Assembly: GCF_014873915.1 (NCBI RefSeq)
Contig: NZ_JADBEJ010000001.1
Location: forward strand, 930,001-994,000
Reading direction: 5' to 3'
Length of the DNA: 64,000 nucleotides
Source: Amycolatopsis roodepoortensis
Lineage (GTDB): Bacteria > Actinomycetota > Actinomycetes > Mycobacteriales > Pseudonocardiaceae
Shown here: positions 10,120 to 18,851 of the stretch, one piece after another
Position numbering within the stretch: the stretch's first letter is position 1
Layout of the letters: each line of letters opens with the position of its first letter
Position numbers and translations under genes: made by a program
Notes under the pieces: generated by a model
The model's input: only the letters and a program-made list of their open reading frames with translations
Database searches by the model: none
Told to the model about the DNA's origin: nothing

Positions 10120-10409
10120 GAGCTGCTCCTCTCTTGCCGGTAGCGCCCTCGCGCTCGTCGAAGTTTCGCATGCGCGAGCGCACACGATCGGAGTATCCAT
10201 TTTGACGATCGTCAGATGTACTGTCGTCATCATGACCCGCGTCACTCCGATTCTGAACACGGTACCGGGGGCGTGCGCTTTCTCCGTGAAGTGGTGTTTC
10301 GGCGTTGCCGGCTGTCGAACTGCTGCGGGTTCTCCTGTTCGCGGCTGGTCCTGGCGTTGCTTCCCCGCCAGGTCAGGTATCCGCTGCCCACTTGCGAAGG
10401 AGCGTCCGC
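10120..10409. promoter_or_regulatory. Divergent intergenic region of the XRE gene and the 10410 operon
   Basis: Just under 300 bases between divergently transcribed genes, so it should carry both promoters and the operator of the XRE regulator. It holds no clear gene. The segment 10160-10245 is comparatively AT-rich for this region (cacgatcggagtatcc, ttgacgatcgtcagatg), a likely promoter location, but I cannot fix boxes with confidence. Confidence 0.4.
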
Positions 10410-10850
10410 TTGATTGCCACGACCTCGGTCTCTTTGAAGACGACCTCGTCCGACCTCGTCGATGCGTCAGTGCGAGTAGGCAGCCGCGAAGAGCGACGTG
10501 CCGACTTGATCGCCGAGCTTCAGACAACCCGGCTAGTGCCAGCCGTGGTCGTGCCAGGCATCGAGCATCAGGCCGCCGCCGCGATCGTGCAGGCTGGTCT
10601 TCCAATTGTGGAGTACCAGCGCTGCACTCTGCATCGCCGCATCGACGAGCATCTCTTCCTCGACGTTCCAGCCCGGACTGGCGTGCGAATCTTGGCCTGC
10701 TGGGACGACCGCAGCCACCGCATCCGGATGCACTGTGCGGAAGTCGGCGCTTCGGGCCTGTGGGACCGCATCGTTATCCACTTCACTTGGTGGGAGATGT
10801 CCGGACGTCCCGTCCCTGTTCTTGACCGGCCGAATGGGTTGGCCTCGTGA
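10410..10850 (+). CDS. Unknown protein of the WhiJ-like block
   Basis: A 146-residue protein that I do not recognise. I chose the TTG at 10410 because AAGGAG lies 7 nt upstream; the longer frame from 10305 has no ribosome site. The sequence is soluble, with a mixed alpha/beta look (RLVPAVVVPGIEHQAAAAIVQAGL, then a C-terminal WDRIVIHFTWWEM). Its stop overlaps the next start by 4 nt (GTGA), so it is translationally coupled to the DUF4254 gene. Genes of this kind commonly accompany XRE-DUF5753/DUF397 pairs. Confidence 0.65.
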   Translation: MIATTSVSLKTTSSDLVDASVRVGSREERRADLIAELQTTRLVPAVVVPGIEHQAAAAIVQAGLPIVEYQRCTLHRRIDEHLFLDVPARTGVRILACWDDRSHRIRMHCAEVGASGLWDRIVIHFTWWEMSGRPVPVLDRPNGLAS

Positions 10851-11395
10851 ATATCCTGACCGCTGGCCCGATAACCGCGTCGGCGATCGGCCCGCAACTG
10901 CCGCGCGCCGCCGAGGTGGTCCGCGCGTTCACCGCCTCTCCTGACGATGACCTCCATCCTGTGCTGGTCGTGGCGGCGGCGCTGGCCATCGAGCACCGGC
11001 TGCGCGTCGGCGTCGACGCCATCGTCGGCGATCCTCGGGCCGATGATCCCGTGGTGGCGGCCGCGGCCCGGACCGCATGCGCACGGGACGCTGCCTGCGC
11101 GGTCCTGATCGACCGCATCGATCGGTGGGCTGCAATCGAGTTCGCGGAAGGCCGGGCAGGGGTTCTGCACACCGAATCCCTCGGGCAATTGATCGAGCGG
11201 ATGGTGACGGTCTGGATGCGTGGTCAGGCACTTGCCGACTCCCGCGTCGGCGCGAGCGATCCACGAGTTCGGCTCGCCTCAGCGCAGCTCGGTGAGTTAG
11301 GCGCCGCCTACGACGACCTGGTCACGGATCTGCGGCTCGGGCGTCGCTGGCTTCCCGCGTTGCAGACGCCCACGGGCCCGGACGGGACGGTGTAA
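10847..11395 (+). CDS. DUF4254 family protein
   Basis: A 182-residue, mostly helical protein. The family pattern is visible: LHPVLVVAAALAIEHRL near 36-52, a central IDRIDRWA, then LHTESLGQLIERMVTVWMR and the final YDDLVTDLRLGRRWLP. DUF4254 has no established activity; it turns up in sugar-modification and regulatory clusters. GTG start overlapping the upstream stop. It is the second gene of the operon 10410-11988. Confidence 0.7.
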   Translation: MNILTAGPITASAIGPQLPRAAEVVRAFTASPDDDLHPVLVVAAALAIEHRLRVGVDAIVGDPRADDPVVAAAARTACARDAACAVLIDRIDRWAAIEFAEGRAGVLHTESLGQLIERMVTVWMRGQALADSRVGASDPRVRLASAQLGELGAAYDDLVTDLRLGRRWLPALQTPTGPDGTV

Positions 11396-11398
11396 CCA

Positions 11399-11704
11399 GT
11401 GGCGGAGGCAGTTATCCGGCCGATGGAGGTCATCCTTGTCGCTGCGGGCAGCCCGACGGGACGAGCCGCCGAGGCCATCAATGATCTGACCAGGCACCTA
11501 CCCGATCCCGGTGAGCCGGACTTCTGCCCGACGTGTGCGGGCAGGTCCTGGCCGTGCGCGGTCTTCGACGACGCGGCCTCCCGCGTGCACACCGCCCGGC
11601 TGCAGCTCGGCGACGTCGTTCCCCTGGACCTGCATCCCCGCCTCTGGCCGTCGTCCGCGCAGCCGGTCTCGCCTGTTTGGCCGTCCGGTCCGGCTTTCGA
11701 GTGA
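11399..11704 (+). CDS. Small Cys-motif protein
   Basis: A 101-residue protein from a GTG 3 nt after the DUF4254 stop. The central FCPTCAGRSWPCAVFDDAA (CxxC then PC) resembles a short zinc-knuckle motif found in many small actinobacterial proteins encoded near XRE/DUF397 loci and mobile elements. Function unknown. The tail is Pro/Ser-rich. It probably belongs to the same operon as its neighbours. Confidence 0.6.
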   Translation: MAEAVIRPMEVILVAAGSPTGRAAEAINDLTRHLPDPGEPDFCPTCAGRSWPCAVFDDAASRVHTARLQLGDVVPLDLHPRLWPSSAQPVSPVWPSGPAFE

Positions 11705-11715
11705 GGAACGTAATC

Positions 11716-11988
11716 ATGGACGAAGTGCTGACCGCCGCACTGCGAGATGCCGTGTTCGATCGGCTCGACTACCTCGACCGGCTCGCTGGTGAGAGCGACC
11801 AGCACAGCAAGGCTGCGCTCGCGGACACGGAGATCGTCCGGCTGACCTATGCGTTCCGCGCGCTGCTGGCTGAGCACTCATCCGACGAGCGAGGCCGCTG
11901 CAAACAGTGCTCGGGTTGGCTGCGCTCCCGGCGGCATCCCTGCTCGGTATGGAATATCGCGCACCGCCATCTGCTCACCGGTTCCTAG
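11716..11988 (+). CDS. Small Cys-motif protein
   Basis: A 90-residue protein starting at the ATG at 11716 with GTGAGGAAC upstream. The first half is a predicted helical segment (ALRDAVFDRLDYLDRLAG). The C-terminal CKQCSGWLRSRRHPCSVWNIAHRHL has a CxxC...HPC...H pattern like the 11399 protein, perhaps a paired zinc-binding protein. Last gene before the lanthipeptide cluster, about 190 nt upstream of the precursor. Function unknown. Confidence 0.6.
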   Translation: MDEVLTAALRDAVFDRLDYLDRLAGESDQHSKAALADTEIVRLTYAFRALLAEHSSDERGRCKQCSGWLRSRRHPCSVWNIAHRHLLTGS

Positions 11989-12177
11989 AACTCGCCGAGC
12001 CCGTGCCGATGACCGTTCACCTGCGGGAAAAGGAGGAGACGTTGCGCGCACGCGTTGGTACGGATGGTAGCGATACACGAGGCCGATCCCCGCCGTGTCG
12101 TGCATAGATCAGCCTGACCAGCTCAACCGTCTTGTGCATCAAATCCCTTGTAACAACTGTCCACTTAGGAGTAATTC

Positions 12178-12333
12178 ATGACAGCCACAGCAGTCCCGGC
12201 CGCCGCTATCGACGCGGAGTTCGACCTGGATTTCACCATCCTCACCGACGTCGACCCCGGCGTGGCCGCACCTTGTGGCACCGATGACGGGTGTGACCCC
12301 ACCTGTGCGTCGTCGTGCGCCAGCAACGCATGA
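12178..12333 (+). CDS. FxLD-family class I lanthipeptide precursor
   Basis: A 51-residue peptide. The ATG is preceded by AGGAG with 6 nt spacing. The leader carries FDLDFTIL at 15-22, the FxLD hallmark recognised by the LanB dehydratase. The presumed core begins near residue 32 and contains Cys33, Cys39, Cys43 and Cys47 with Thr35, Thr42, Ser45, Ser46 and Ser49 as dehydration sites, allowing up to four (methyl)lanthionine rings. Asp36-Asp37-Gly38 lies inside the first loop; Asp-Gly is a succinimide-prone site, matching the isoaspartyl-type methyltransferase encoded at 16733. Immediately downstream are an attenuator-like hairpin and full-length lanB, lanC and methyltransferase genes. Identification is strong; ring pattern and leader cleavage site are inferred. 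Confidence 0.93.
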   Translation: MTATAVPAAAIDAEFDLDFTILTDVDPGVAAPCGTDDGCDPTCASSCASNA

Positions 12334-12349
12334 CCTGACCGGTGACAGC

Positions 12350-12380
12350 GGGGCCGGGCAGCGGTTTGTTGCCCGGCCCC
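12350..12380 (+). terminator. Attenuator-like hairpin between precursor and lanB
   Basis: A perfect 11-bp stem (arms 12350-12360 and 12370-12380, GGGGCCGGGCA) with a 9-nt loop lies 16 nt after the precursor stop and 26 nt before lanB. There is no U-tract. The position is typical of a partial terminator or RNA stabiliser that gives more precursor than enzyme. Confidence 0.7.
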
Positions 12381-12406
12381 ACTCCGACGGCTGTGCTGGA
12401 GGACTA

Positions 12407-15400
12407 ATGCCTACCCCGCTCTACCGCCATCGTGGCGCCGCGTTGCTCCGCGCGGCGGCCGCTCCCGTGAGCTCAAGCCCCGAGACTTGGCCTGACCTCG
12501 ACGACATCGAGGCGTCTCGCGCCTGGCTGGCTACGGCGTGGGCACGACCCGAGATCGCCGATGCCATCAGCATCGCCAGCTCTGGTCTCGCCCGGCGCAT
12601 CGAGACCGTGCTTGGCGACGCCGCGATGCCGACGAAGCAAGTACGCCGAGCGACCGTCGCGACTATGCGATACCTCGTGCGCGCCTCCGGCCGTCACACC
12701 CCGTTCGGGCTGTTCGCCGGGGTCGCCCCAGCGTCGATCGGATCGGCCGCGAAGTCACGGTGGGGCAGTGAGCATCAACCTTCCGCCCGCGCCGATACAC
12801 AGTGGGTTGCCGATGTTGTAGACCGCTTGGAATCGGACCCGGAGTTGCTGAAGCGGCTCCAGGTGGTGTTCTCCAACTTGGCCACCGTCCGTGGCCAGCG
12901 TCTGGAAGTACCGCAAGGCCCGAATCGCGTGAGCGTCCGGCACACCAGTGCGGTGCGTGCGGTCCGGGCCGCCGCTACTTCGCCGATCCGCTTCGCTGAC
13001 TTGGCCGCCACACTCGCCGAGAGTTTCCCGAGCGTGGCGTCAGGGACCATAGGCGCCATGCTCACCTCCCTTGTCAAGCAAGGGTTTCTAGTTACGAGCC
13101 TGCGAGCTCCTTGTACCGTCACCGATCTACTGGAGTATCTGATCGCCCGGTTGCACGCCGCTGCTGTGGACACCGTGACAGCGGCCGCGACGACGCTCGC
13201 AGAGCTTGAGGCCATCGCGGCGGCCTTGCGTCACCACAACCGGGCTGGCATCGGCCGCGCCGAACAACGTCGTCTGCGGGACGAGCTGACCAGGCGGATG
13301 CGGACGCTGTCGTCAGCCGGGCGAACTCCTGTGGCACTGGATCTACGGCTGGACGTCGACGTGGCGCTGCCCGAGACGGTGGTCCGGGAAATGGAGTGGG
13401 CTGCGACGGCGCTGATACGCCTGACTCGGCAGCCGACCGGGCACGCCCACTGGCGGGACTTCTACGTGGCGTTCTGCGAACGCTACGGAACAGGCGCCCT
13501 GGTGCCCTTAGCCGACGTGGTCGACCCCGACAGCGGGGTGGGCCTGCCCAACGGCTATCCCGGCAGTGTCCTGCCTGCTCCTCACGCGGGTGTTTCGGAG
13601 CGGGACGAGCTCTTGCTCGCGCTGGCGTTCACAGCTCTGGCCGATCGCAGCGGCGAGATCGTCCTGACCGAGGACATGATCAGCTCGCTGACCGTCGGTG
13701 ACCCGGCCATCGAGCGAAACCTCCCGCCACACGTGGAACTCGCCGGCCGCATCCAGTGTGACAGCGTCGAACGGCTGAACCGCGGTGACTTCACGGTCAC
13801 TGTGGCGCCGGGACGTTCGGCAGGCACGTTCACCTCCCGCTTCACCACGCTCGCTCCCGACGCCGGGCTGGAACGGGTGTTCGCGGACCTACCCACGACG
13901 GTCGAAGGGGGAGTGCCGGTGCAGCTGTCGTTCCCACCGGTCTACCCGAACGGCGAGAACGTCTGCCGCGTCCCGCGGTACCTGTCGGACCTGCTGCCCC
14001 TCGGCGAATACCGCGACTCAATGCTCAGAGCCGGACAGCCTGGCACCGAAGGTACTGTCGTCGAGCTGAACGATTTGGCGGTCACCGCGACCCGCAGCGG
14101 ACTGCACCTGGTCAGTCTCTCCCGAGCGCAGGTGCTTGAACCGCAGGTAGTGCACGCGCTCGCGTTGGAGAAGCAGCCACCACCGCTGGCCCGGTTTCTC
14201 GCCCACCTTTCCCGTGCCTTGGACGCTACTTGGCATCAGTTCGACTGGGGTCCTGCCGCGCAGCGGCTGCCGTTCCTGCCGCGCGTGCGCTACCGCCGCA
14301 CGATCCTGTCCCCGGCGCGCTGGCGCCTCGATACCACCGATCTCCCGGCCGCAGGATCCGACGACCGCGCATGGATCGCGGCGCTGTCGGCTTGGGCGGA
14401 CCGATGGCAGTGTCCGTCCGCAGTCGAACTGCGCGACGTCGACCGGTCTCTGCCACTCGACGTAGCCGAGCCCGCGCATCGGGCGATCCTGCACGCTCAC
14501 CTGACCCGTCACGGTCACGCCGTCCTTGGCGAGACACCCGACGAGGCCGCGCTCGGCTGGGCCGACGGTCATGTCCATGAGATCGCCGTACCGCTGTTCA
14601 CCACTCGACCGCCGTCACCATCGCCGCGTGTCGCCGGGAGCCCGCTAGTAACTAACAGCGACCACGGGCAGCTGCCGGGTACCGACGGCACCAAGTGGCT
14701 GCATGCCAGCGTTTTCACCCACCCCGAACGGGTCGACGAGATCATCACCGATCAGCTTCCCCAATTGCTCGGCGAACTCGACCCGTCACCGGAGTTCTGG
14801 TTCGTGCGCTACCGCAGCCCACACGAGACGGATCACCTCCGCCTCCGGCTGCGAACCCCGGACACCGCGTCCTACGCGCGAACCTTGGCCGCGCTCGGCG
14901 ACTGGGCGACTGGGCTGCGCCGCGACGGCGCGATCCGGCAACTGACCATCGGTACGTACCTACCGGAAACCGGCCGGTACGGCCACGGCACGGCGATGGA
15001 CGCGGCCGAGGCAGTGTTCGTCGCAGACTCCGCCGTCGTGGCGGCTCAGCTCCGTCACCTGTCCGCCGGGGCGGCAGGGCTCGTCGCACTGGGCATGGTG
15101 GACACCGCCGCAGAGTTCCTCGGCACTCGTGCCGCGGCAATGAACTGGTTACGCAACCACCCCGCACCGGAATCTGCCGCCGTCGACCGGGCCGTTCTTA
15201 ACGAAGTGATCGGGCTCGCCCGGACCGACGGGCTGGACGGCGTGCCAGGCTGGGCTGACCACGTCGCCGGGCATTGGCGAGCCCGCGCCGCCGCCCTGGC
15301 GACCTATCGTGCGCGACTTGATCCCGCTGCCGACACCGACGCGGTGCTGGAAGCCCTGCTCCACATGCATCACAACCGGGCGATCGGCATCGACCGCGAC

Positions 15401-15478
15401 AGTGAGAACGGCTGCCGCCGTCTGGCTCGCCACGCTGCACTGGCCTGGCATGCTCATCATCAGGACAACCGCCGATGA
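12407..15478 (+). CDS. lanB: Class I lanthipeptide dehydratase LanB (full length)
   Basis: A 1023-residue tRNA-Glu-dependent dehydratase that glutamylates and eliminates Ser/Thr of the precursor to give dehydro residues. The N-terminal glutamylation domain shows ASGRHTPFGLFAGVAP near residue 90. The C-terminal elimination domain (thiopeptide-type SpaB_C) is fused: WLHASVFTHPERVDEI then FWFVRYRSPHETDHLRLRLR in the last 270 residues. I chose the ATG at 12407 with GGAGGA upstream; the frame extends to 12275 without a better start. It overlaps lanC by 4 nt (ATGA). Length and fusion are as in nisin-type LanB, unlike the split enzymes of thiopeptide clusters. Confidence 0.93.
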   Translation: MPTPLYRHRGAALLRAAAAPVSSSPETWPDLDDIEASRAWLATAWARPEIADAISIASSGLARRIETVLGDAAMPTKQVRRATVATMRYLVRASGRHTPFGLFAGVAPASIGSAAKSRWGSEHQPSARADTQWVADVVDRLESDPELLKRLQVVFSNLATVRGQRLEVPQGPNRVSVRHTSAVRAVRAAATSPIRFADLAATLAESFPSVASGTIGAMLTSLVKQGFLVTSLRAPCTVTDLLEYLIARLHAAAVDTVTAAATTLAELEAIAAALRHHNRAGIGRAEQRRLRDELTRRMRTLSSAGRTPVALDLRLDVDVALPETVVREMEWAATALIRLTRQPTGHAHWRDFYVAFCERYGTGALVPLADVVDPDSGVGLPNGYPGSVLPAPHAGVSERDELLLALAFTALADRSGEIVLTEDMISSLTVGDPAIERNLPPHVELAGRIQCDSVERLNRGDFTVTVAPGRSAGTFTSRFTTLAPDAGLERVFADLPTTVEGGVPVQLSFPPVYPNGENVCRVPRYLSDLLPLGEYRDSMLRAGQPGTEGTVVELNDLAVTATRSGLHLVSLSRAQVLEPQVVHALALEKQPPPLARFLAHLSRALDATWHQFDWGPAAQRLPFLPRVRYRRTILSPARWRLDTTDLPAAGSDDRAWIAALSAWADRWQCPSAVELRDVDRSLPLDVAEPAHRAILHAHLTRHGHAVLGETPDEAALGWADGHVHEIAVPLFTTRPPSPSPRVAGSPLVTNSDHGQLPGTDGTKWLHASVFTHPERVDEIITDQLPQLLGELDPSPEFWFVRYRSPHETDHLRLRLRTPDTASYARTLAALGDWATGLRRDGAIRQLTIGTYLPETGRYGHGTAMDAAEAVFVADSAVVAAQLRHLSAGAAGLVALGMVDTAAEFLGTRAAAMNWLRNHPAPESAAVDRAVLNEVIGLARTDGLDGVPGWADHVAGHWRARAAALATYRARLDPAADTDAVLEALLHMHHNRAIGIDRDSENGCRRLARHAALAWHAHHQDNRR

Positions 15479-16662
15479 CCGCCTTCGAGGCGACGATCCC
15501 GCCGGCAGTGGAGCCCGCACCAGGATGGAGCCAGTCGCTGGCAGACGGAGCGCCCGGCATCGCGCTGCTGCACTGGGAAAACGCCCGCACCGGTACCGGA
15601 TCTGAAGGACTCGCCCGCCAATGGTTCGCTGCGATGACCAGCGGTCCCGTGACCGCGCGCCCCGACGTGGCCGGTCTCTACCGGGGAGTTCCGGCCGTCG
15701 GATTCGCGTTGCATGCGGCTGATCATCCTGGCTATGGCGCTGCGCTACGCAACTTCGACGAGCACATCGCCGTACTCGCCCAGACGCGGTTGGCCAATGC
15801 CCATGACCGGATAGATCGGGCCGAACTACCTGTGCTCCGCGAGTTCGATCTGATCAGTGGGTTGACCGGCATCGGTGCCGGGCTGCTGCGCCGTCACGGT
15901 CACAGCACGCTGCTGGGACAGGTCCTCGGCTACCTTGTGCGGTTGACCGAGCCGGTGCGCCACGACGGCGACCTGCTTCCTGGATGGTGGTGCCCTACCG
16001 GGCCCCGAGGCCAGACCACGAACGCGTGGCGGGGAGGGCACGCCAATCTGGGGATCGCCCACGGCATTAGCGGACCGCTGGCACTGCTCGCGACGGCGTT
16101 GAGACGTGGCATCACCGTTCCGGGGCAGGTCGAGGCCATCGAGCGGATCACCGCGTGGCTGGACGAGTGGTGTCAAAGCAGCGATGGTCGTGTGTGGTGG
16201 CCGGGCGTCATCTCCCGTGCGGAATGGCGCACCGCGATAGTTCGCCAATTCAGCCCGCAGCGGCCGTCATGGTGTTACGGCACTCCGGGCCTCGTCCGCG
16301 CCCAGCAACTCGCCGCGCTGGCCTTCGCCGACACCCGACGCCAGCAGACTGCCGAAGACGCTCTCACCGGATGCCTTCGCGACGAGCACCAGCTCGCCTT
16401 GCTAAAGGACGCGTCGGTCTGCCACGGCTGGGCCGGATTGATCCACGCCACCAGGCGGGTCGCCGCGGACGCTCCGCCGGGCGGAAGCCTCGCTCAGTTA
16501 CTGCCTGGTCTCGAAGCTCGCCTGATCGACCACCTGCACCAGTACGGACCACCCGCCGGTAACGGGCTGCTTGAAGGCGGGACCGGGATACAGCTGGTGC
16601 AACTGGCCACGAACGCCGCGCCTATCACTCGATGGGATGCCTGCCTGCTCTTGGAGGCCTGA
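15475..16662 (+). CDS. lanC: Lanthionine synthetase LanC
   Basis: A 395-residue zinc cyclase that adds Cys thiols onto dehydro residues to form (methyl)lanthionine. The zinc ligands are present: Cys267 in SWCYGTPG, and Cys316 and His317 in VCHGWAG. The GHANLGIAHGISG motif is at about 188-200. The (alpha/alpha) toroid spacing is normal. The start overlaps the lanB stop, so the two are translationally coupled and act on the 12178 precursor. Confidence 0.93.
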   Translation: MTAFEATIPPAVEPAPGWSQSLADGAPGIALLHWENARTGTGSEGLARQWFAAMTSGPVTARPDVAGLYRGVPAVGFALHAADHPGYGAALRNFDEHIAVLAQTRLANAHDRIDRAELPVLREFDLISGLTGIGAGLLRRHGHSTLLGQVLGYLVRLTEPVRHDGDLLPGWWCPTGPRGQTTNAWRGGHANLGIAHGISGPLALLATALRRGITVPGQVEAIERITAWLDEWCQSSDGRVWWPGVISRAEWRTAIVRQFSPQRPSWCYGTPGLVRAQQLAALAFADTRRQQTAEDALTGCLRDEHQLALLKDASVCHGWAGLIHATRRVAADAPPGGSLAQLLPGLEARLIDHLHQYGPPAGNGLLEGGTGIQLVQLATNAAPITRWDACLLLEA

Positions 16663-16732
16663 CACCCGTCGAACTCCCGAAAGTCTCTGACCGCACCGGA
16701 TAGCATCCGCACCGCCCGCATGGAAGGACACG

Positions 16733-17962
16733 ATGAACAACACCACCACCGGCACCTCGCCCGAGGCGCTGCGCGCGTCCATGGTCGCCCATGTCAAACA
16801 GGCTGGTCACGCCCGCAATCAGGCCGTCGAAGAAGCTTTGAGCGAGATTCCGCGCCATCGTTTTGTGCCCGCCGCCACCGCCGAAGACGCCTACGCCAAC
16901 AAGGCGGTCATCACCAAACGCGCCGAGGACGGCTCCGCGCTCAGCTGCGCGTCCGTGCCCACCGTGGTCGCGATGCAGCTCGACCAACTCGACGTCCAAC
17001 CAGGCAACCGGGTCCTGGAGATCGGCGCCGGAACCGGCTACAACGCCGCCCTGCTGGCACGTTTGACCGGGCCAGGGGGAGAGGTCACTACCGTTGATAT
17101 CGACGACGAGGTGACCTTCGGTGCGCGGGAAGCTTTGGACGGCAACGGTTTCCCTGATGTCCGGGTCATCGCACGCGACGGCTCGCTCGGCGCACAGGAG
17201 CACGCCCCCTACGACCGCATCATCCTGACCGTCGGCGCATTCGACCTTCCGCCGGCGTGGTGGAGCCAGCTTGCGCCCGGTGGACGTCTGGTGGTGCCGC
17301 TGCGCTGGCGGGGGCAGACGCGCAGCGTCGCGTTCGTCCGGGAAGGCGACCGACTCCGGTCGGACTCAGTCCAGCTGTGTGGCTTCGTTCCGATGATCGG
17401 CCAGGACAGTGAGCTGTCCGGCCACCTGGACTCAGACGGCCTGGTCACTCTCTATTGGGACGGCGACCAGGACATCAGCCTTGATCGGCTCGACAGGATC
17501 CTCGCCACCCCGAAGACCGCGGCCTGGTCGGGAGTGACTGTTGGCAACAGTGAGCCGTTCGACGGCGTCTGGCTGCGGATGACCGGCACTGAGCCGGGAA
17601 CCTGCCGCATCGCAGCCGATCCGGCCGCTGTCGAGGCCGGCCTCGCTACTCCCGCCATCCCCTCCCGCAGCCCTGCCCTCGTCGAAAAGGACTCCCTGGC
17701 CTACTTCACCTTTCGCCGCTTAGACGATGGCGGTAAGCAGAGGTCGGAGCTGGGCGCGATCGGCCACGGTCCTACTGGGGACGAGCTGGCTGAGCGACTG
17801 TCCGACCAGATCCGGGCCTGGGGTTCCGCGCGGACGGCCGACCCGGTCATCACCGCGTATCCGGCCGACACTCCTGATGAGCAGATTGGCTCCGCGCACA
17901 TCGTCGACAAACGACACAGTCGCCTCGTGGTGTCTCTTCCTGTGGTGCAGGGGGCGTCGTAG
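16733..17962 (+). CDS. FxLD-system methyltransferase (protein-L-isoaspartate O-methyltransferase homologue, LanSA/OlvSA-like)
   Basis: A 409-residue SAM-dependent methyltransferase. The N-terminal half is the PIMT fold: IPRHRFVPA at about 39-47, then the SAM motif VLEIGAGTGYN at 94-104. It carries a C-terminal extension of about 190 residues typical of the methyltransferase of FxLD systems. The characterised homologue OlvSA methylates an Asp of its lanthipeptide and converts it to isoaspartate via succinimide; by analogy this enzyme should act on the lanthionine-containing product, with Asp37-Gly38 the best candidate. Ribosome site GGAAGGA before the ATG. The gap to lanC is 70 nt. No dedicated protease or exporter gene is in the cluster. 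Confidence 0.9.
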   Translation: MNNTTTGTSPEALRASMVAHVKQAGHARNQAVEEALSEIPRHRFVPAATAEDAYANKAVITKRAEDGSALSCASVPTVVAMQLDQLDVQPGNRVLEIGAGTGYNAALLARLTGPGGEVTTVDIDDEVTFGAREALDGNGFPDVRVIARDGSLGAQEHAPYDRIILTVGAFDLPPAWWSQLAPGGRLVVPLRWRGQTRSVAFVREGDRLRSDSVQLCGFVPMIGQDSELSGHLDSDGLVTLYWDGDQDISLDRLDRILATPKTAAWSGVTVGNSEPFDGVWLRMTGTEPGTCRIAADPAAVEAGLATPAIPSRSPALVEKDSLAYFTFRRLDDGGKQRSELGAIGHGPTGDELAERLSDQIRAWGSARTADPVITAYPADTPDEQIGSAHIVDKRHSRLVVSLPVVQGAS

Positions 17963-18017
17963 CGCTAGGAAGTCGTGAGCCGTATTTCTGGCCGTCGCCG
18001 ATCCTGTCTCTACGCAG

Positions 18018-18851
18018 TCAGGATGTCTTGCGCCAGGGCGCGTCGGGGTCAGCGAGGGTGTCGAGCAGCAGCTGGCACCACGTGACCGCAGCGTTGACAG
18101 CGAGATGTGCGTGCCGCGGGCGAAGCCCGATTCGGGTGGCGGCTGGGCCGTGTCCGGTGCCGTAGCCGCGGTTGCGGAGTTCGCCTAGCCCAGCGGTGAT
18201 GGTGGTGACTGCGCCAAGGATCTTCTTGACCGCGTCGCTGCCATCGGGGCCGGGCGCACTTGACGAGGGGTGCAGGCTGAGTGCTTCCTGGGCTGCTCGG
18301 GCCAGTGCGGGGAGATCATCCTTGTCGTTGACTGGCCGACCACGTTCGATGAGTACGACCTTGGCGGTACTTTCGACCAGTTCTTTGGCGCTGCCGATGG
18401 CCAGGGCAGGATCGTCGATGATCGCTCGCTGGATGCGGTCGAGCTGTTCCTGGATCGCGGAAGGGTCGGTGAGGGTAGCCAGTGACCGAATCGGACGTAG
18501 GTGGCCGGAGACGGTGGGCGGAGTGATCAGGCCTGTGCCGGGATAGTCGACTGAGCAGCCGTCCCTGCGCAAGGAGTTGTAGAAGCGGTCGAGATATGGG
18601 CCGTCTCCCCAGTCGATCAGCAATCGCTCGAAGACTCGGCAGGCGCGGGCGACATGGCCAGAGTTAGTCCAGTCGACGGAATCGAGGCGTTCCTGGGCAG
18701 CAGTGCGTCGGACACTGGTGTCGTCGTAGCGGCAGTCCGGGTTTGGAGCGAAACCTTCGTCCTGGAACGCTGAGGTGATGGCACCGACGGTGCTATCAGT
18801 CATCAGGTCACGGAACAGGCCACGAGTGCTCGTACTGATCAACTCTTTCAC
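18018..18851 (-). CDS. Abortive-infection family protein (Abi_C domain)
   Basis: A 277-residue protein, convergent with the lanthipeptide methyltransferase. The C-terminal portion shows the abortive-infection C-terminal pattern: LGELRNRGYGTGHGP, then LRPRHAHLAVNAAVTWCQLLLDT (about 225-270). The middle holds a helical region including SAKELVESTAKVVL. Proteins with this domain are linked with phage exclusion in lactococci and with defence islands elsewhere; the biochemical role of the domain is not settled. Its place in an element that also carries NACHT and helicase genes supports a defence role. Confidence 0.75.
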   Translation of the reverse strand: MKELISTSTRGLFRDLMTDSTVGAITSAFQDEGFAPNPDCRYDDTSVRRTAAQERLDSVDWTNSGHVARACRVFERLLIDWGDGPYLDRFYNSLRRDGCSVDYPGTGLITPPTVSGHLRPIRSLATLTDPSAIQEQLDRIQRAIIDDPALAIGSAKELVESTAKVVLIERGRPVNDKDDLPALARAAQEALSLHPSSSAPGPDGSDAVKKILGAVTTITAGLGELRNRGYGTGHGPAATRIGLRPRHAHLAVNAAVTWCQLLLDTLADPDAPWRKTS

